A stretch of 41,534 bases of DNA from Flavobacteriales bacterium UBA2619 (GTDB lineage Bacteria; Bacteroidota; Bacteroidia; Flavobacteriales_D; Sanyastnellaceae): the NCBI GenBank assembly GCA_002339135.1, contig DDJR01000048.1, positions 94,093-135,626 of the forward strand, in the 5' to 3' direction. Below the pieces are notes generated by a model. That model worked only from the letters and a program-made list of their open reading frames with translations. It did not search any database and was not told the origin of the DNA. Of the stretch, positions 1-8,307 are shown one piece after another. Positions within the stretch are counted from its first letter, which is position 1. Each line of letters opens with the position of its first letter. The position numbers and the translations under genes are program-made.

Positions 1-781
1 TGGCAGCCAATGCTTTGGCAGCCAGTTCTTTTTCAGCTTCCTCTTTAGCAACCTTTCTAGCTTCTGCTTTTGCTTCTGCTTCTGCCTTTTCTGCGTTACG
101 CTCATTTAAACCTTCAGCTACAGCTTCGGCAAGTGTCCGCGTAATTAAATCGATTGACTTCGTTGCATCATCGTTCGCAGGGATTACAAAATCAACTGGT
201 CGAGGATCACTGTTTGTATCAACAATCGCAAAAACAGGAATCTTGAGGTTCTTTGCCTCTGCTAAAGCGATGTGCTCTTTTCTAACGTCTACAATAAAGA
301 TTGCTGCTGGAAGACGAGTCATGTCGGCAATAGAGCCCAAAACCTTGTCTAGCTTCTCTCTCTGACGGCTCACTTGAAGACGCTCACGCTTTGAAAGAAT
401 AGCAAGCGTACCATCCGCCTCCATCTTGTCAATCTGAGTCATCTTGCGAATGGCCTTTCGGATCGTACCGAAGTTCGTAAGCATACCACCAGACCAACGT
501 TCAGTGATGTAGGGCATGCCGATTGCCTTTGCATGAGCAGAAACAATATCCTGACCTTGCTTCTTTGTAGAAACAAAGAGGATTTTCTTTCCGCTTTTTG
601 CGATTTGCTTCATTGCAGCTGCAGCCTCGTCGATCTTAACGATACTTTTATGCAAGTCAATAATGTGAATTCCTTTCTTCTCAGTGAAGATATAAGGCGC
701 CATATGTGGGTTCCACTTGCGCTTTAGGTGGCCGAAATGAGATCCGGCTTCGAGCAATTGCTCAAAATTAGTACGAGCCAT
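1..781 (-). CDS. rpsB: 30S ribosomal protein S2, partial (3' end outside window)
   Basis: Small-subunit protein S2. Translation from the ATG at 781 opens MARTNFEQLLEAGSHFGHLK, then WNPKMAPYIF-type residues (here WNPHMAPYIF), the coiled-coil segment and the conserved ITERWSGGMLTNF region; FAIVDTNSDP and DFVIPANDDA follow in the C-terminal half. The frame is open to the left edge, so the C-terminus and stop are outside. The visible tail, after about residue 220, is a low-complexity Glu/Ala/Lys stretch (KAEAEAEAKAEARK...), the kind of charged extension often seen on S2 in Bacteroidota. It lies 120 bp downstream of rpsI on the same strand; in this phylum rplM-rpsI-rpsB-tsf is the usual order, so tsf is expected beyond position 1 (inference). 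Identity is certain from sequence. Confidence 0.97.
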   Translation of the reverse strand, partial: MARTNFEQLLEAGSHFGHLKRKWNPHMAPYIFTEKKGIHIIDLHKSIVKIDEAAAAMKQIAKSGKKILFVSTKKQGQDIVSAHAKAIGMPYITERWSGGMLTNFGTIRKAIRKMTQIDKMEADGTLAILSKRERLQVSRQREKLDKVLGSIADMTRLPAAIFIVDVRKEHIALAEAKNLKIPVFAIVDTNSDPRPVDFVIPANDDATKSIDLITRTLAEAVAEGLNERNAEKAEAEAKAEARKVAKEEAEKELAAKALAA

Positions 782-901
782 GTTGTTAGTTTACTTTCCT
801 AGTTTAAAGCAATCCCATAGTAGCCACGTTGTAATGCGAGTCTATGAAATTTGGATGCTAAACAAATTATAAAAAAATGAAGACGTGTCAGGCGACAGCC
901 A

Positions 902-1288
902 TTAACGTTTCGAGAATTGTTCTTTCTTACGAGCTTTCTTCTGTCCGAACTTCTTACGCTCAACCATACGTGGATCACGAGTTGTAAGACCTTCAGCTTT
1001 TAGAGTTGACTTGTTCTCAGGATCTATTTCAATAAGAGCCTTTGAGATTGCTAAACGTATTGCTTCTGCCTGACCCGTGATTCCTCCCCCTGCAACGTTT
1101 ACCTTAATATCGTATTGACCAGCTGTTTCCGTAAGTTCGAAAGGCTGATTGATCTTGTACTGGAGTGTCCCTGTAGGGAAATACTCCTTGTAGTCACGCT
1201 TGTTAATCGTGAATTCTCCCTTTCCTTCTGAGAGGTATAGGCGAGCTACTGCGTCTTTCCGACGGCCTGATGTATTAATTACGTCCAT
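902..1288 (-). CDS. rpsI: 30S ribosomal protein S9
   Basis: Small-subunit protein uS9, 128 residues, the normal family length. The start MDVINTSGRRKDAVARLYL carries the family's GRRK-(D/T)AVAR signature, followed by VAGGGITGQAEAIRLAISKAL and the Lys/Arg-rich C-terminal tail ending in FSKR, which in the ribosome reaches the P-site tRNA. It follows rplM after an 8-bp gap and is surely co-transcribed with it. After its stop, 120 bp without a gene lead to rpsB. That gap contains a short weak inverted repeat (TGTC...GACA) before a T-run, but it is too small to call a terminator, and a single rplM-rpsI-rpsB transcript remains the simplest reading. Confidence 0.98.
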   Translation of the reverse strand: MDVINTSGRRKDAVARLYLSEGKGEFTINKRDYKEYFPTGTLQYKINQPFELTETAGQYDIKVNVAGGGITGQAEAIRLAISKALIEIDPENKSTLKAEGLTTRDPRMVERKKFGQKKARKKEQFSKR

Positions 1289-1296
1289 GCTTCAGA

Positions 1297-1746
1297 TTAG
1301 TGATTGAAAGTTAGTGTCTTCGGCTCCTGAGCTTCGTGCTTGTGGTTTGGCCCAACATAAACGTGCATGTTGCGGAAAAGTGCGCGCCCCAATGTGTTTT
1401 TTGGGAGCATTCCTCTTACAGCTTCTTCAACCATAGAAAAAGGCTTTCTAGCCATGACCTCAGCTGCTGTACGAGTACGTTGACCACCTGGATAACCCGT
1501 GTGACGTATGTACGTTTTCTGTTCCCACTTTTTTCCAGTTAGCTTGATCTTCTCTGCATTGATTACGACGACGTAATCTCCGCAATCAGCGTGAGGAGTG
1601 AAATTAGGCTTGTGCTTTCCACGTAGAAGTTTTGCAACTTCTGAAGAAATCCTTCCCAGTGTCTGCCCTTCAGCATCTACTAGTAGCCATTTTTTATCGG
1701 CATTCTCCTTGTTGGCGGAGATTGTTTTGTAACTTAGAGTATCCAC
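1297..1746 (-). CDS. rplM: 50S ribosomal protein L13 (GTG start)
   Basis: Large-subunit protein uL13. Family landmarks: WLLVDAEGQTLGRISSEVAKLLRGKHK, TPHADCGDYVVVINAEKI, the HTGYPGG segment and GMLPKNTLGRALFRNMHVYVG. I place the start at the GTG at 1746, giving 149 residues, close to the usual family length of about 140-150. A longer frame back to an ATG at 1806 adds 20 unconserved residues, and that ATG lies upstream of the predicted transcription start, inside the promoter (-7 box at 1791-1798), so it cannot be used from this promoter. First gene of the rplM-rpsI-rpsB unit. Confidence 0.96.
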   Translation of the reverse strand: MDTLSYKTISANKENADKKWLLVDAEGQTLGRISSEVAKLLRGKHKPNFTPHADCGDYVVVINAEKIKLTGKKWEQKTYIRHTGYPGGQRTRTAAEVMARKPFSMVEEAVRGMLPKNTLGRALFRNMHVYVGPNHKHEAQEPKTLTFNH

Positions 1747-1772
1747 GGCGAGTATGTTGCGTATGCGATTTT

Positions 1773-1788
1773 CCCCAAAATTTAGGGG
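1773..1788. repeat. CCCC-AAAATTTA-GGGG inverted repeat at the rplM transcription start
   Basis: Near-palindrome with arms CCCC and GGGG around an A/T centre, lying 2 bp downstream of the rplM -7 box. The predicted transcription start (about 1787) falls at its promoter-proximal edge, so it would form a hairpin at the extreme 5' end of the mRNA or act as an operator. Function is unknown; a role in control of rplM is only a guess. Confidence 0.4.
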
Positions 1789-1790
1789 TG

Positions 1791-1819
1791 CAAAGATAGC
1801 TAACAATGTGGATAACCAA
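1791..1819 (-). promoter_or_regulatory. Bacteroidota-type promoter of rplM-rpsI-rpsB
   Basis: Reading the minus strand, TTG (1819-1817), an 18-bp spacer and TATCTTTG (1798-1791) match the Bacteroidota sigma-A consensus TTG-N17-20-TAnnTTTG exactly. The predicted start is near 1787, about 40 nt before the GTG of rplM. This is among the best promoter matches in the window and fits a highly expressed ribosomal operon. Confidence 0.75.
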
Positions 1820-1839
1820 GACTTTTAGGTGGACAAAAT

Positions 1840-2517
1840 TTACTTTTTTCCATTCCTCTGTTTCAATTCTAAATCGTAACTGCAGATAAACACATGCTGA
1901 GTCCATGGGTCAGGCGTGTGTTTTTCTCGCTCTATTTGGTAACCCATAGAAATCCAGCGACGTTTTGAAACTTTGTGTTTTGCAAGAATCCTGAACCTCG
2001 ATCCGCTGTGATAGAAGCCTTCTAGAGATGGCTTTGCGAAAATTTCTGAGGAGATGGCAATCCGCATTTTTTTTGACACCTTATAATACAATGCCGGACT
2101 TAATCTGACGGTTTGTTTGATGTCTGGTTTTATCTGATACTGAAATCGAAGGGACATCGAGATGTTAGACGTGATTGGATGTTTGTATTTAGCGGATACT
2201 GCAATACGGCTTAGGGTCTGAAATGAAAAATCCTCCGCTCTCGACGCACCAAGTCGGAAGGCTGAACTGAGCTTCCAGAATGGTGAAATTTTTCTGGAAA
2301 CGGAGAGGTTTGCAAAGGCTGACCCGAGTCGAGAGGCGTCATAGTCTAACCGGGCTTGGGCTTCTGAAGACACCTCCAATTGATTGGAGAGTTTTTGAGA
2401 CAGAGATATGCCAGACCATGTACCATAATCTGTCCACTGACCAAACACCGACTGAGTACAAAACAAGACGGCGAAGGCTGCGATCTGAAGTTTTGCCACA
2501 ATATTAATACTCGTCAT
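1840..2517 (-). CDS. DUF2490-like outer-membrane beta-barrel protein
   Basis: 225 residues. A signal peptide (about residues 1-26, ending FCTQSVFGQ) is followed by WTDYGTWSGISLSQKLS and a series of short amphipathic strands with alternating polar and hydrophobic residues (KISPFWKLSSAFRLG, SMSLRFQYQIKP, AISSEIF), ending in a basic tail. This is the layout of DUF2490-type small outer-membrane beta-barrels of Bacteroidota, whose function is not known to me. The start overlaps the stop of the upstream lipoprotein gene by 14 bp, which suggests coupled translation and a shared role in the envelope. The family assignment rests on pattern and recall, so it is moderate. Confidence 0.6.
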   Translation of the reverse strand: MTSINIVAKLQIAAFAVLFCTQSVFGQWTDYGTWSGISLSQKLSNQLEVSSEAQARLDYDASRLGSAFANLSVSRKISPFWKLSSAFRLGASRAEDFSFQTLSRIAVSAKYKHPITSNISMSLRFQYQIKPDIKQTVRLSPALYYKVSKKMRIAISSEIFAKPSLEGFYHSGSRFRILAKHKVSKRRWISMGYQIEREKHTPDPWTQHVFICSYDLELKQRNGKK

Positions 2518-2920
2518 AGATGAGGAATGGATCTGAGAGTACTACATCGTCTCTGTCTTCAATCTCAACCTCTAAATAAAAAGCGATTTCAGGAAGGGGG
2601 CTTGCAGTAGAAGAGGTGTCCTCGGAATAAACATACAGTGTATACTTCCCTGTTCTTAACCAGTTAAAAGAAAATTCACCATCTGGGTTTGTGTCCACAT
2701 TGTCATCCGGACTTGTGTTGTTGCCATAGACGATGTGAACTTTTACATCTGAGGCTGCAATCGTGTCAACAGTGGATGCTGGGTTGTTGATTTGGACTCT
2801 ACGGATAAGGCCAACTGAGCCCTCTATAGAAGCGCTGCCTCCCTCGCCGGGTGTTTTAAGGCAAGAACACAGGGCAATTGTCGCAAAAATGAACGTCGTG
2901 AGATAATGGATCGTTTTCAT
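2504..2920 (-). CDS. Small lipoprotein with carboxypeptidase-regulatory-like domain
   Basis: 138 residues from the ATG at 2920. The start MKTIHYLTTFIFATIALCSC is a lipoprotein signal with the lipid-anchor Cys at position 18 or 20. The rest resembles a carboxypeptidase-regulatory-like beta-sandwich: SIEGSVGLI near residue 30, then ASDVKVHIVYG and DGEFSFNWLRTGKYTLYVYS. A longer frame to 3040 exists, but its first 40 residues overlap the divergent tdk gene and would bury the signal peptide, so I reject that start. It precedes the DUF2490-like gene with a 14-bp overlap. Specific function unknown. Confidence 0.7.
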   Translation of the reverse strand: MKTIHYLTTFIFATIALCSCLKTPGEGGSASIEGSVGLIRRVQINNPASTVDTIAASDVKVHIVYGNNTSPDDNVDTNPDGEFSFNWLRTGKYTLYVYSEDTSSTASPLPEIAFYLEVEIEDRDDVVLSDPFLIYDEY

Positions 2921-2948
2921 AGGTGCTAAATTACATTCAAATCGTAAC

Positions 2949-3575
2949 TTGCTCTCGCTTATGCACAATATTGATTCAATCCACAATGTAACGACCCTTC
3001 CGCTGGGTGAAGGAAGATTAGAAGTCGTTTGCGGTCCCATGTTTTCTGGAAAAACGGAAGAGCTGTTAAGACGAGTTCGGCGAGCTGTGATTGCTCATCA
3101 GCCAACTCTGATAATTAAACCTGCGACAGATACCAGGTACGCCATCGACCAGGTCGTATCTCACGACAAGAACGCAATGCCTTCTAAAGTTGTGAAAAAC
3201 AGCCGAGACATCTTAAATTCTCTTGAGGTCGATGGCCGGATGGCACTCGTTGTCGCAATTGATGAGGCCCAGTTTTTTGATGACGAACTGCCTGATGTAT
3301 GTAATGAGCTTGCAAACAGGGGTTTGCGGGTGATTGTTGCTGGATTGGACTTGGATTTTACTGGAAAACCTTTTGGATGTATGCCTAAACTTCTCGCCTT
3401 GGCTGAGGAGGTGACCAAGCTCCATGCTGTTTGTATGGAAACAGGTCGTGCTGCTCATTTTTCACATCGAATTGCAGGGGGGGACAACACTGTTGAGCTG
3501 GGGGAAAAAGATCGATATGTTCCGCTTGCAAGACATGCCTTTGTGGTGTTCCGGAAAAAAGAAAACTCAAAGTAA
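2949..3575 (+). CDS. tdk: Thymidine kinase (type II)
   Basis: Salvage kinase making dTMP from thymidine and ATP. It has the type II TK set: P-loop GPMFSGKT at residues 29-36, the Asp/Glu motif AIDEAQFF (catalytic Glu at 106) and the lasso-region residues GLDLDFTGKPFG. Length 208 is usual. The structural zinc site looks dismantled: the family's first CxxC reads CMET (162-165), and the second reads YVPLARHAF, with Ala at both Cys positions (194, 197). An alternative start is the ATG at 2961; neither is fixed by a ribosome-binding site. alr follows after 3 bp, so the two are co-transcribed, and a lipoprotein gene diverges on the other side. Confidence 0.93.
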   Translation: MLSLMHNIDSIHNVTTLPLGEGRLEVVCGPMFSGKTEELLRRVRRAVIAHQPTLIIKPATDTRYAIDQVVSHDKNAMPSKVVKNSRDILNSLEVDGRMALVVAIDEAQFFDDELPDVCNELANRGLRVIVAGLDLDFTGKPFGCMPKLLALAEEVTKLHAVCMETGRAAHFSHRIAGGDNTVELGEKDRYVPLARHAFVVFRKKENSK

Positions 3576-3578
3576 TTC

Positions 3579-4664
3579 ATGTTAAAAAACACCCATGTTA
3601 CGAAGCTAGAGATGGACTTGGAGGGTGTTGCGAGAAATCTTCAACGAGTTCGCGAACGCATTCATGGCAAGGGTGTGATTTGTGTGTTAAAAGCATTTGG
3701 ATATGGAACTGACGACATCGCTCTTGCGCAACTGTTGCAAACAAAAAAAATTGATTATTTTGCTGTTTCTTTTGCAAGTGAAGGGGTTCGATTAAGGAAT
3801 GCAGGAGTGAAGTCTCGGATTTTAATCCTCAATCCAGACCTCAGCTCTTTTGATGTTCTGAAGGAATATTGTTTAGAACCTACGTTGCTGTCGATGGAGC
3901 AGATGAGCTCTTACGTTCATTGGGCTGAGCAGAGTGGAAATGTAGGTTTACCTGTTCACATCAACATCAACACGGGGATGAACCGCCTGGGGTTTGATCC
4001 GGCGGATCTGTCAGAAGTAGAGAACATGATTGAGAGCAATAACATCCATGTCGCTACTGTTTATTCCCATTTGGCGGGTTCTGATGAAAGCTGCTTTGAC
4101 AGCCAAACAATCAAGCAATTTGAACTGTTCGAAAAAGCCTGTTCAGCGTTTTCTTTCGCGTTTAAGACACACATCTTAAATTCTTCTGGGATCGCTAGGT
4201 TTTCTAAACACAACTCGGATTACGTGAGAGTCGGTCTTGCTTTGTTAGGCATCGATGAGTCGCGCAAAGAATGGGGCCTCGAACCATCTGTCAGCTTGAA
4301 GACAATCGTCACACAAGTGCGACGCGTTGCTGCCGGTGAAGCAATAAGTTATGGTTTTACAGATTCTAAGTCACATGACAGAGATGTTGCTTGGCTTCCT
4401 GTGGGCTATGCCGATGGTTATCCACGTTCCCTCGGAAATGGAGTGGGGTGCGTCTTTGTTGGGGGTGAACTTGCCTTCACCGCAGGCAGGGTTTGCATGG
4501 GACTTGTTGCCATAGATGTAACGGGATTGGGGGTTGAGTCAGGAGATGAGGTGGAGATTTTCGGAAAGAACCTTTGTGTGATGGAGCTGGCTGAGAAAGC
4601 TGGAACAATTTCATACGAATTGTTCACACGGATTCATACAAGAGTGAACAGGACTTGCTTGTAG
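3579..4664 (+). CDS. alr: Alanine racemase (stand-alone)
   Basis: PLP enzyme interconverting L- and D-alanine for peptidoglycan. Residues: the PLP Lys38 in VLKAFGYG, HININTGMNRLGF (about 127-139), VYSHLAGSDE (161-170), SSGIARF (202-208), YVRVGLALLG, the second catalytic base Tyr258 in AISYGF, VGYADGYPRSL and a C-terminal beta domain. One usual residue differs: the family's CMD reads CMG at 306-308. Length 361 is normal for a single-domain Alr. Many Bacteroidota carry Alr fused behind MurF; this copy is not fused and sits directly behind tdk with a 3-bp gap. Confidence 0.95.
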   Translation: MLKNTHVTKLEMDLEGVARNLQRVRERIHGKGVICVLKAFGYGTDDIALAQLLQTKKIDYFAVSFASEGVRLRNAGVKSRILILNPDLSSFDVLKEYCLEPTLLSMEQMSSYVHWAEQSGNVGLPVHININTGMNRLGFDPADLSEVENMIESNNIHVATVYSHLAGSDESCFDSQTIKQFELFEKACSAFSFAFKTHILNSSGIARFSKHNSDYVRVGLALLGIDESRKEWGLEPSVSLKTIVTQVRRVAAGEAISYGFTDSKSHDRDVAWLPVGYADGYPRSLGNGVGCVFVGGELAFTAGRVCMGLVAIDVTGLGVESGDEVEIFGKNLCVMELAEKAGTISYELFTRIHTRVNRTCL

Positions 4665-4827
4665 AAAAAATGTTGTAAAAGAGCAAAGCGCCATTCTTGT
4701 CGAATAACGCTTCAGCTTTTCCATTGTTCATTGGACTTAATGTCAACATCACTCAACATTAATTTTTATAATCTCCATCTAAACGTTCACAGAACCACAA
4801 AGGTTGTCCCGTCAAATGTTAAAAATT

Positions 4828-4850
4828 GCTTTTGACTCTTTTTTAAAAGC
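4828..4850. terminator. Possible weak bidirectional terminator
   Basis: GCTTTT (4828-4833) pairs with AAAAGC (4845-4850) across an 11-bp loop containing a T-run, in the gap between convergent alr and the RND pump gene. The stem is short and A/T-rich, so this is tentative. The rest of the 189-bp gap (4665-4853) shows nothing I recognise. Confidence 0.25.
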
Positions 4851-4853
4851 TGA

Positions 4854-7800
4854 CTAGGGGTACACAGGTTTACCTGAAAATTTATAGCTCATTTTTACCA
4901 TCCACCAATACATCACGGGCACAAGCACCAGAGTTAGAAAAGTCGCAAAAGTAAGACCGTAAATAATCGCCCAACTCATTGGTTTCCAAAAAACGTTGTT
5001 GTCTCCTCCGATATAAATGTGCGGGTCATATGTCGTTATCAGGCTCACGAAGTCAATGTTGATGCCTATCGCAAGCGGAAGTAACCCTAAGATTGTTGTA
5101 ATCGCTGTAAGCAGGACTGGTCGAAGCCTGGTTTTTCCGCCCTGAATAACTGCCCTGACAACCTCGCCAAACGGAAGCAAAGAGCCTTCTGGCAAGTCTT
5201 GCTCGATTCGATAGCGCTCTCTCACGATGTTAATGTAGTCGAGGAGAACAATGGCGTTATTCACGACAACGCCCGCAAGTGAAATAATGCCAATCATCGT
5301 CATAATGATCACGAAGTCCATTTGGAAGATGACCAGCCCCAATAGAACTCCAATGAGAGAGAAGAACACACTGAAACCGATAATGAAGGGTGTTGTGATA
5401 CTGTTAAACTGCGCAACAATAATGAGGAAAATGAGGAATAGCGCGACCAAGAGTGCTTTCGAGAGAAAAGCCATCTCTTTTGCCTGCTCTTCCATTTGAC
5501 CTGTGAACGAAATGTTTGCCCCTGCGGGTGAGTCGAACTGGGTAAGAGATTGTTGCATTGAAGCTACAATCTCATTGGCGTTGTACCCTTCAAGAATGTT
5601 CGAGCTCATCGTAATGACTCTGTCCAAGTCCTTACGTTTCATCATATTGAAAGTCGAGGCTCTGCTAGAAGTAGCTACGGCGGAAACAGGAACTTCCTTG
5701 ATTTGTCCGTCACTCTGAGATCTGAAAATAATTTTTTGATTCATCAAAGCTGATGCGTTGTTTCGGTATTGATCTGAGAAGCGAAGGTTGATGGGATAGT
5801 CATCCTCTCCATCTTTAAAAGTTCCTATTTCTCTTCCAAAAATAGCTGCTCTCATCGTTGAACCGATGTCGCGTGTGGAGAGTCCGTAGCGACGAGCTTT
5901 GTCTCTGTCAATGTCTATTGACATCTCTGGCTTACTCTTGTTAATGTCGATCTTCAGGTCTTCTACACCAGGAATAGATTCTTGGTTGAGGTAGTAGCGA
6001 AGAGACTCTGCTGTTGCAAGGAGAATGTCGTAGTCATCTCCGCTGATTTCTATGTTTATCGGTGGAGCCTGGGGTGGGCCGTCAGAGTTTTTTGTAACAA
6101 TCACATTTGCATCAGGATAGCCTTTTAAATCTTCTCGAATGGCATTTAAAACCGAGACGGTTGAAAGACCCCGTCTCTTTTGATATTTTACAAAACCAAC
6201 AGCGATACGGGCCTTGTGAGGTGTGTTCCCTATTGTAGCGCCTTCTGCTGGATCGCTTGTGCCGTTACCAACTTGAGCTATGACTGAGTTTACGATGAAT
6301 GATTCCAATTCTCCAGTGTCTGGGTTTTCGCGTTTGAATTGTTCGTCCTCAATCACCTTGAAAACTCTTGCTTCAACATCTTTTGTGACCACATTCGTGA
6401 TTTCCAAATCGGTTCCGATGGGCTTGGAAATAAAGATGTTTAGATATTGAGGTTGATTTTCAGGGAAAAACTCAACTTTTGGCGGGAAAATCCCCATCAA
6501 AAGGAAAGAAAATGCCATGAGTGCGAAGGTGCCAAAAAAGAACACAGATGGGCGACGGCCTTTCAATATATAGGACAGCATTCGCTCATAGGCATTTTCG
6601 AGATATGGAAGGGTCTTTTTTTGGAATACTGCCGTAGTCGGGGCAAGGACATACGTGTTAAGCAAGGTTAAGAGTCCCGCAACAATCAGAATGTTTCCAA
6701 GAGCCGTGGCGCCAAGCATCAACATAAGAACGCCTATGGAACACAGGGAAAGCATGATTTTCCAAGTTCGTTTGATTGAGGTTTTATCCTCCTCAATCTT
6801 CATGAATACCGCAGTGAGGACGGGGTTAATGACCAAGGCCACAAAAAGAGAGGAGCCTAAAACAATCATCAGAGTGATGGGTAGGTATTTCATGAATTCA
6901 CCAATGATTCCTGGCCAAAAAGCGAGGGGAGCAAAAGCAGCTAGGGTGGTGCATGTTGAGGCAATAATAGGCCAAGCCACCTCCCCCACTCCATACTTTG
7001 CGGCATCGAATGGTGAGAACCCTTCAGACATGTATCGATAAACATTTTCAACGACCACAATTCCATTGTCCACGAGCATTCCAAGCGCCAGAACAAGGGC
7101 GAACAGCACCATCGTGTTGAAAGAAATGCCTAAAACGCCTAAGATCATAAAGCTCATAAACATGGAGAGAGGAATCGCCACGCCCACAAAAATTGCATTC
7201 CGCAATCCTAGAAAAAACAACAAGACTCCTACCACGAGAAGAATTCCAAAGATGATTGAATTTTGAAGCTCATCAACTTGGGAGCGAATTGCGTCACTTT
7301 GATCTGCCGTGATCGTGACGAGAACGTCTGGTGGCAATACTTCAAGCTTGGCCAAAGCAATAATTTCATTAATTCTGTCCGAGGCGTCAAGTAAGTTTTC
7401 CCCGGCTCTTTTTACAATGTCAAGCGTAACAACAGGCTTCGAATATTCGCGGGCATAACTCTCCTTTTCCTTCTCTGCAAATGACACTGTCGCGACATCT
7501 CTAACATAAATAGGTCTCATGTTTTCAGCCTTGACAATAACTGACTCTATGTCTTGCATAGATTGAAAATCACCACTTACTTGAACGTTTCGACGAATGC
7601 CGTCCACCAAAAGGTCTCCACCCGCAATGGTTAGGTTTTCAGCAGCCAGTGAGCTCGCAATATCGTTGAAGCTTACCTGCATCGCTTCGGCACGCAAATA
7701 ATCAAACTCGATTTCTACTTCAAAATCAGAGGCTCCTCTAATATCTACTTTTGATATCTGGGGAAGATCCTCAAATTTATCTTGGAAATACTCGGCAAAT

Positions 7801-8303
7801 TGCTTGAGTTTTAGAAGTGAATAGTCTCCCGAAAGGTTAACATTCATCATCGGCATCATTTCAGAGATGTTCAGCTCCGAAACACTCGGATCTGCCGGCA
7901 AGTCTTTCGGGAAGTCCGAATCTGCCTTGACCTTGTCAACAGCATCTTTTACTTTTCGCAATGCTTGTGTTGGATTCACATCAAATGTAAATTTCACATC
8001 AATGGTACTGAAGCCTTGGCTGCTCGATGACAGAATCTCATCAACTCCTGAAATGGCATTTATCTCTTTCTCTAGCGGTCTGGTAATCAGCTTTTCCATG
8101 TTTTCCGGGCTGTTTCCCGGGTACGCTGTCACAACAAAAATTTCAGGAATGATAATCTCCGGGAAACTCTCCTTCGGAACAGTGATGTAGCTGTAGAGTC
8201 CGCTGAAAGTGATGAGCGCAATGAGAACATAGACCGTGGTTCTGTTGCCAATACTTAGAGAAGTTAATAAAAATTCTCTGCGGGATTTTGGTTTGTTACT
8301 CAT
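4854..8303 (-). CDS. RND efflux pump, inner-membrane permease (AcrB/HAE1-like)
   Basis: Proton-driven exporter of the resistance-nodulation-division superfamily, 1149 residues with two repeated halves of six membrane segments and large periplasmic loops. Visible: N-terminal TM near residues 24-42, porter start YPGNSPENMEKLITRPLEKE (61-80), TM2-TM4 around 348-420 including ALGMLVDNGIVVVENVYR, and the second-half equivalent GIISLAGVVVNNAIVLLDYIN. In AcrB the proton relay is Asp407-Asp408 with Lys940; here TM4 reads Asp412-Asn413 and the Lys position in TM10 reads Asn, a variant I recall from other HAE1-type pumps. The adaptor and TolC genes lie immediately upstream (4-bp gap), completing a tripartite pump. 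Substrate unknown. Confidence 0.93.
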   Translation of the reverse strand: MSNKPKSRREFLLTSLSIGNRTTVYVLIALITFSGLYSYITVPKESFPEIIIPEIFVVTAYPGNSPENMEKLITRPLEKEINAISGVDEILSSSSQGFSTIDVKFTFDVNPTQALRKVKDAVDKVKADSDFPKDLPADPSVSELNISEMMPMMNVNLSGDYSLLKLKQFAEYFQDKFEDLPQISKVDIRGASDFEVEIEFDYLRAEAMQVSFNDIASSLAAENLTIAGGDLLVDGIRRNVQVSGDFQSMQDIESVIVKAENMRPIYVRDVATVSFAEKEKESYAREYSKPVVTLDIVKRAGENLLDASDRINEIIALAKLEVLPPDVLVTITADQSDAIRSQVDELQNSIIFGILLVVGVLLFFLGLRNAIFVGVAIPLSMFMSFMILGVLGISFNTMVLFALVLALGMLVDNGIVVVENVYRYMSEGFSPFDAAKYGVGEVAWPIIASTCTTLAAFAPLAFWPGIIGEFMKYLPITLMIVLGSSLFVALVINPVLTAVFMKIEEDKTSIKRTWKIMLSLCSIGVLMLMLGATALGNILIVAGLLTLLNTYVLAPTTAVFQKKTLPYLENAYERMLSYILKGRRPSVFFFGTFALMAFSFLLMGIFPPKVEFFPENQPQYLNIFISKPIGTDLEITNVVTKDVEARVFKVIEDEQFKRENPDTGELESFIVNSVIAQVGNGTSDPAEGATIGNTPHKARIAVGFVKYQKRRGLSTVSVLNAIREDLKGYPDANVIVTKNSDGPPQAPPINIEISGDDYDILLATAESLRYYLNQESIPGVEDLKIDINKSKPEMSIDIDRDKARRYGLSTRDIGSTMRAAIFGREIGTFKDGEDDYPINLRFSDQYRNNASALMNQKIIFRSQSDGQIKEVPVSAVATSSRASTFNMMKRKDLDRVITMSSNILEGYNANEIVASMQQSLTQFDSPAGANISFTGQMEEQAKEMAFLSKALLVALFLIFLIIVAQFNSITTPFIIGFSVFFSLIGVLLGLVIFQMDFVIIMTMIGIISLAGVVVNNAIVLLDYINIVRERYRIEQDLPEGSLLPFGEVVRAVIQGGKTRLRPVLLTAITTILGLLPLAIGINIDFVSLITTYDPHIYIGGDNNVFWKPMSWAIIYGLTFATFLTLVLVPVMYWWMVKMSYKFSGKPVYP

Positions 8304-8307
8304 CCTA

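Noticed and set aside
893..905. TGTC/GACA repeat after rpsI as a terminator
   Set aside because: Only a 4-bp stem; rpsB downstream is expected to be in the same operon.
1747..1806. 20-residue N-terminal extension of L13 from an ATG at 1806
   Set aside because: It overlaps the promoter -7 box and lies upstream of the predicted transcription start; the residues are not conserved.
2921..3040. 40-residue extension of the small lipoprotein
   Set aside because: It would place the lipoprotein signal in mid-protein and overlap the divergent tdk coding sequence.
6447..7266. Plus-strand open frames inside the RND permease gene
   Set aside because: Antisense shadows of a well-supported long gene; Lys/Arg/Met-rich composition typical of reverse-frame readings and no family motifs.
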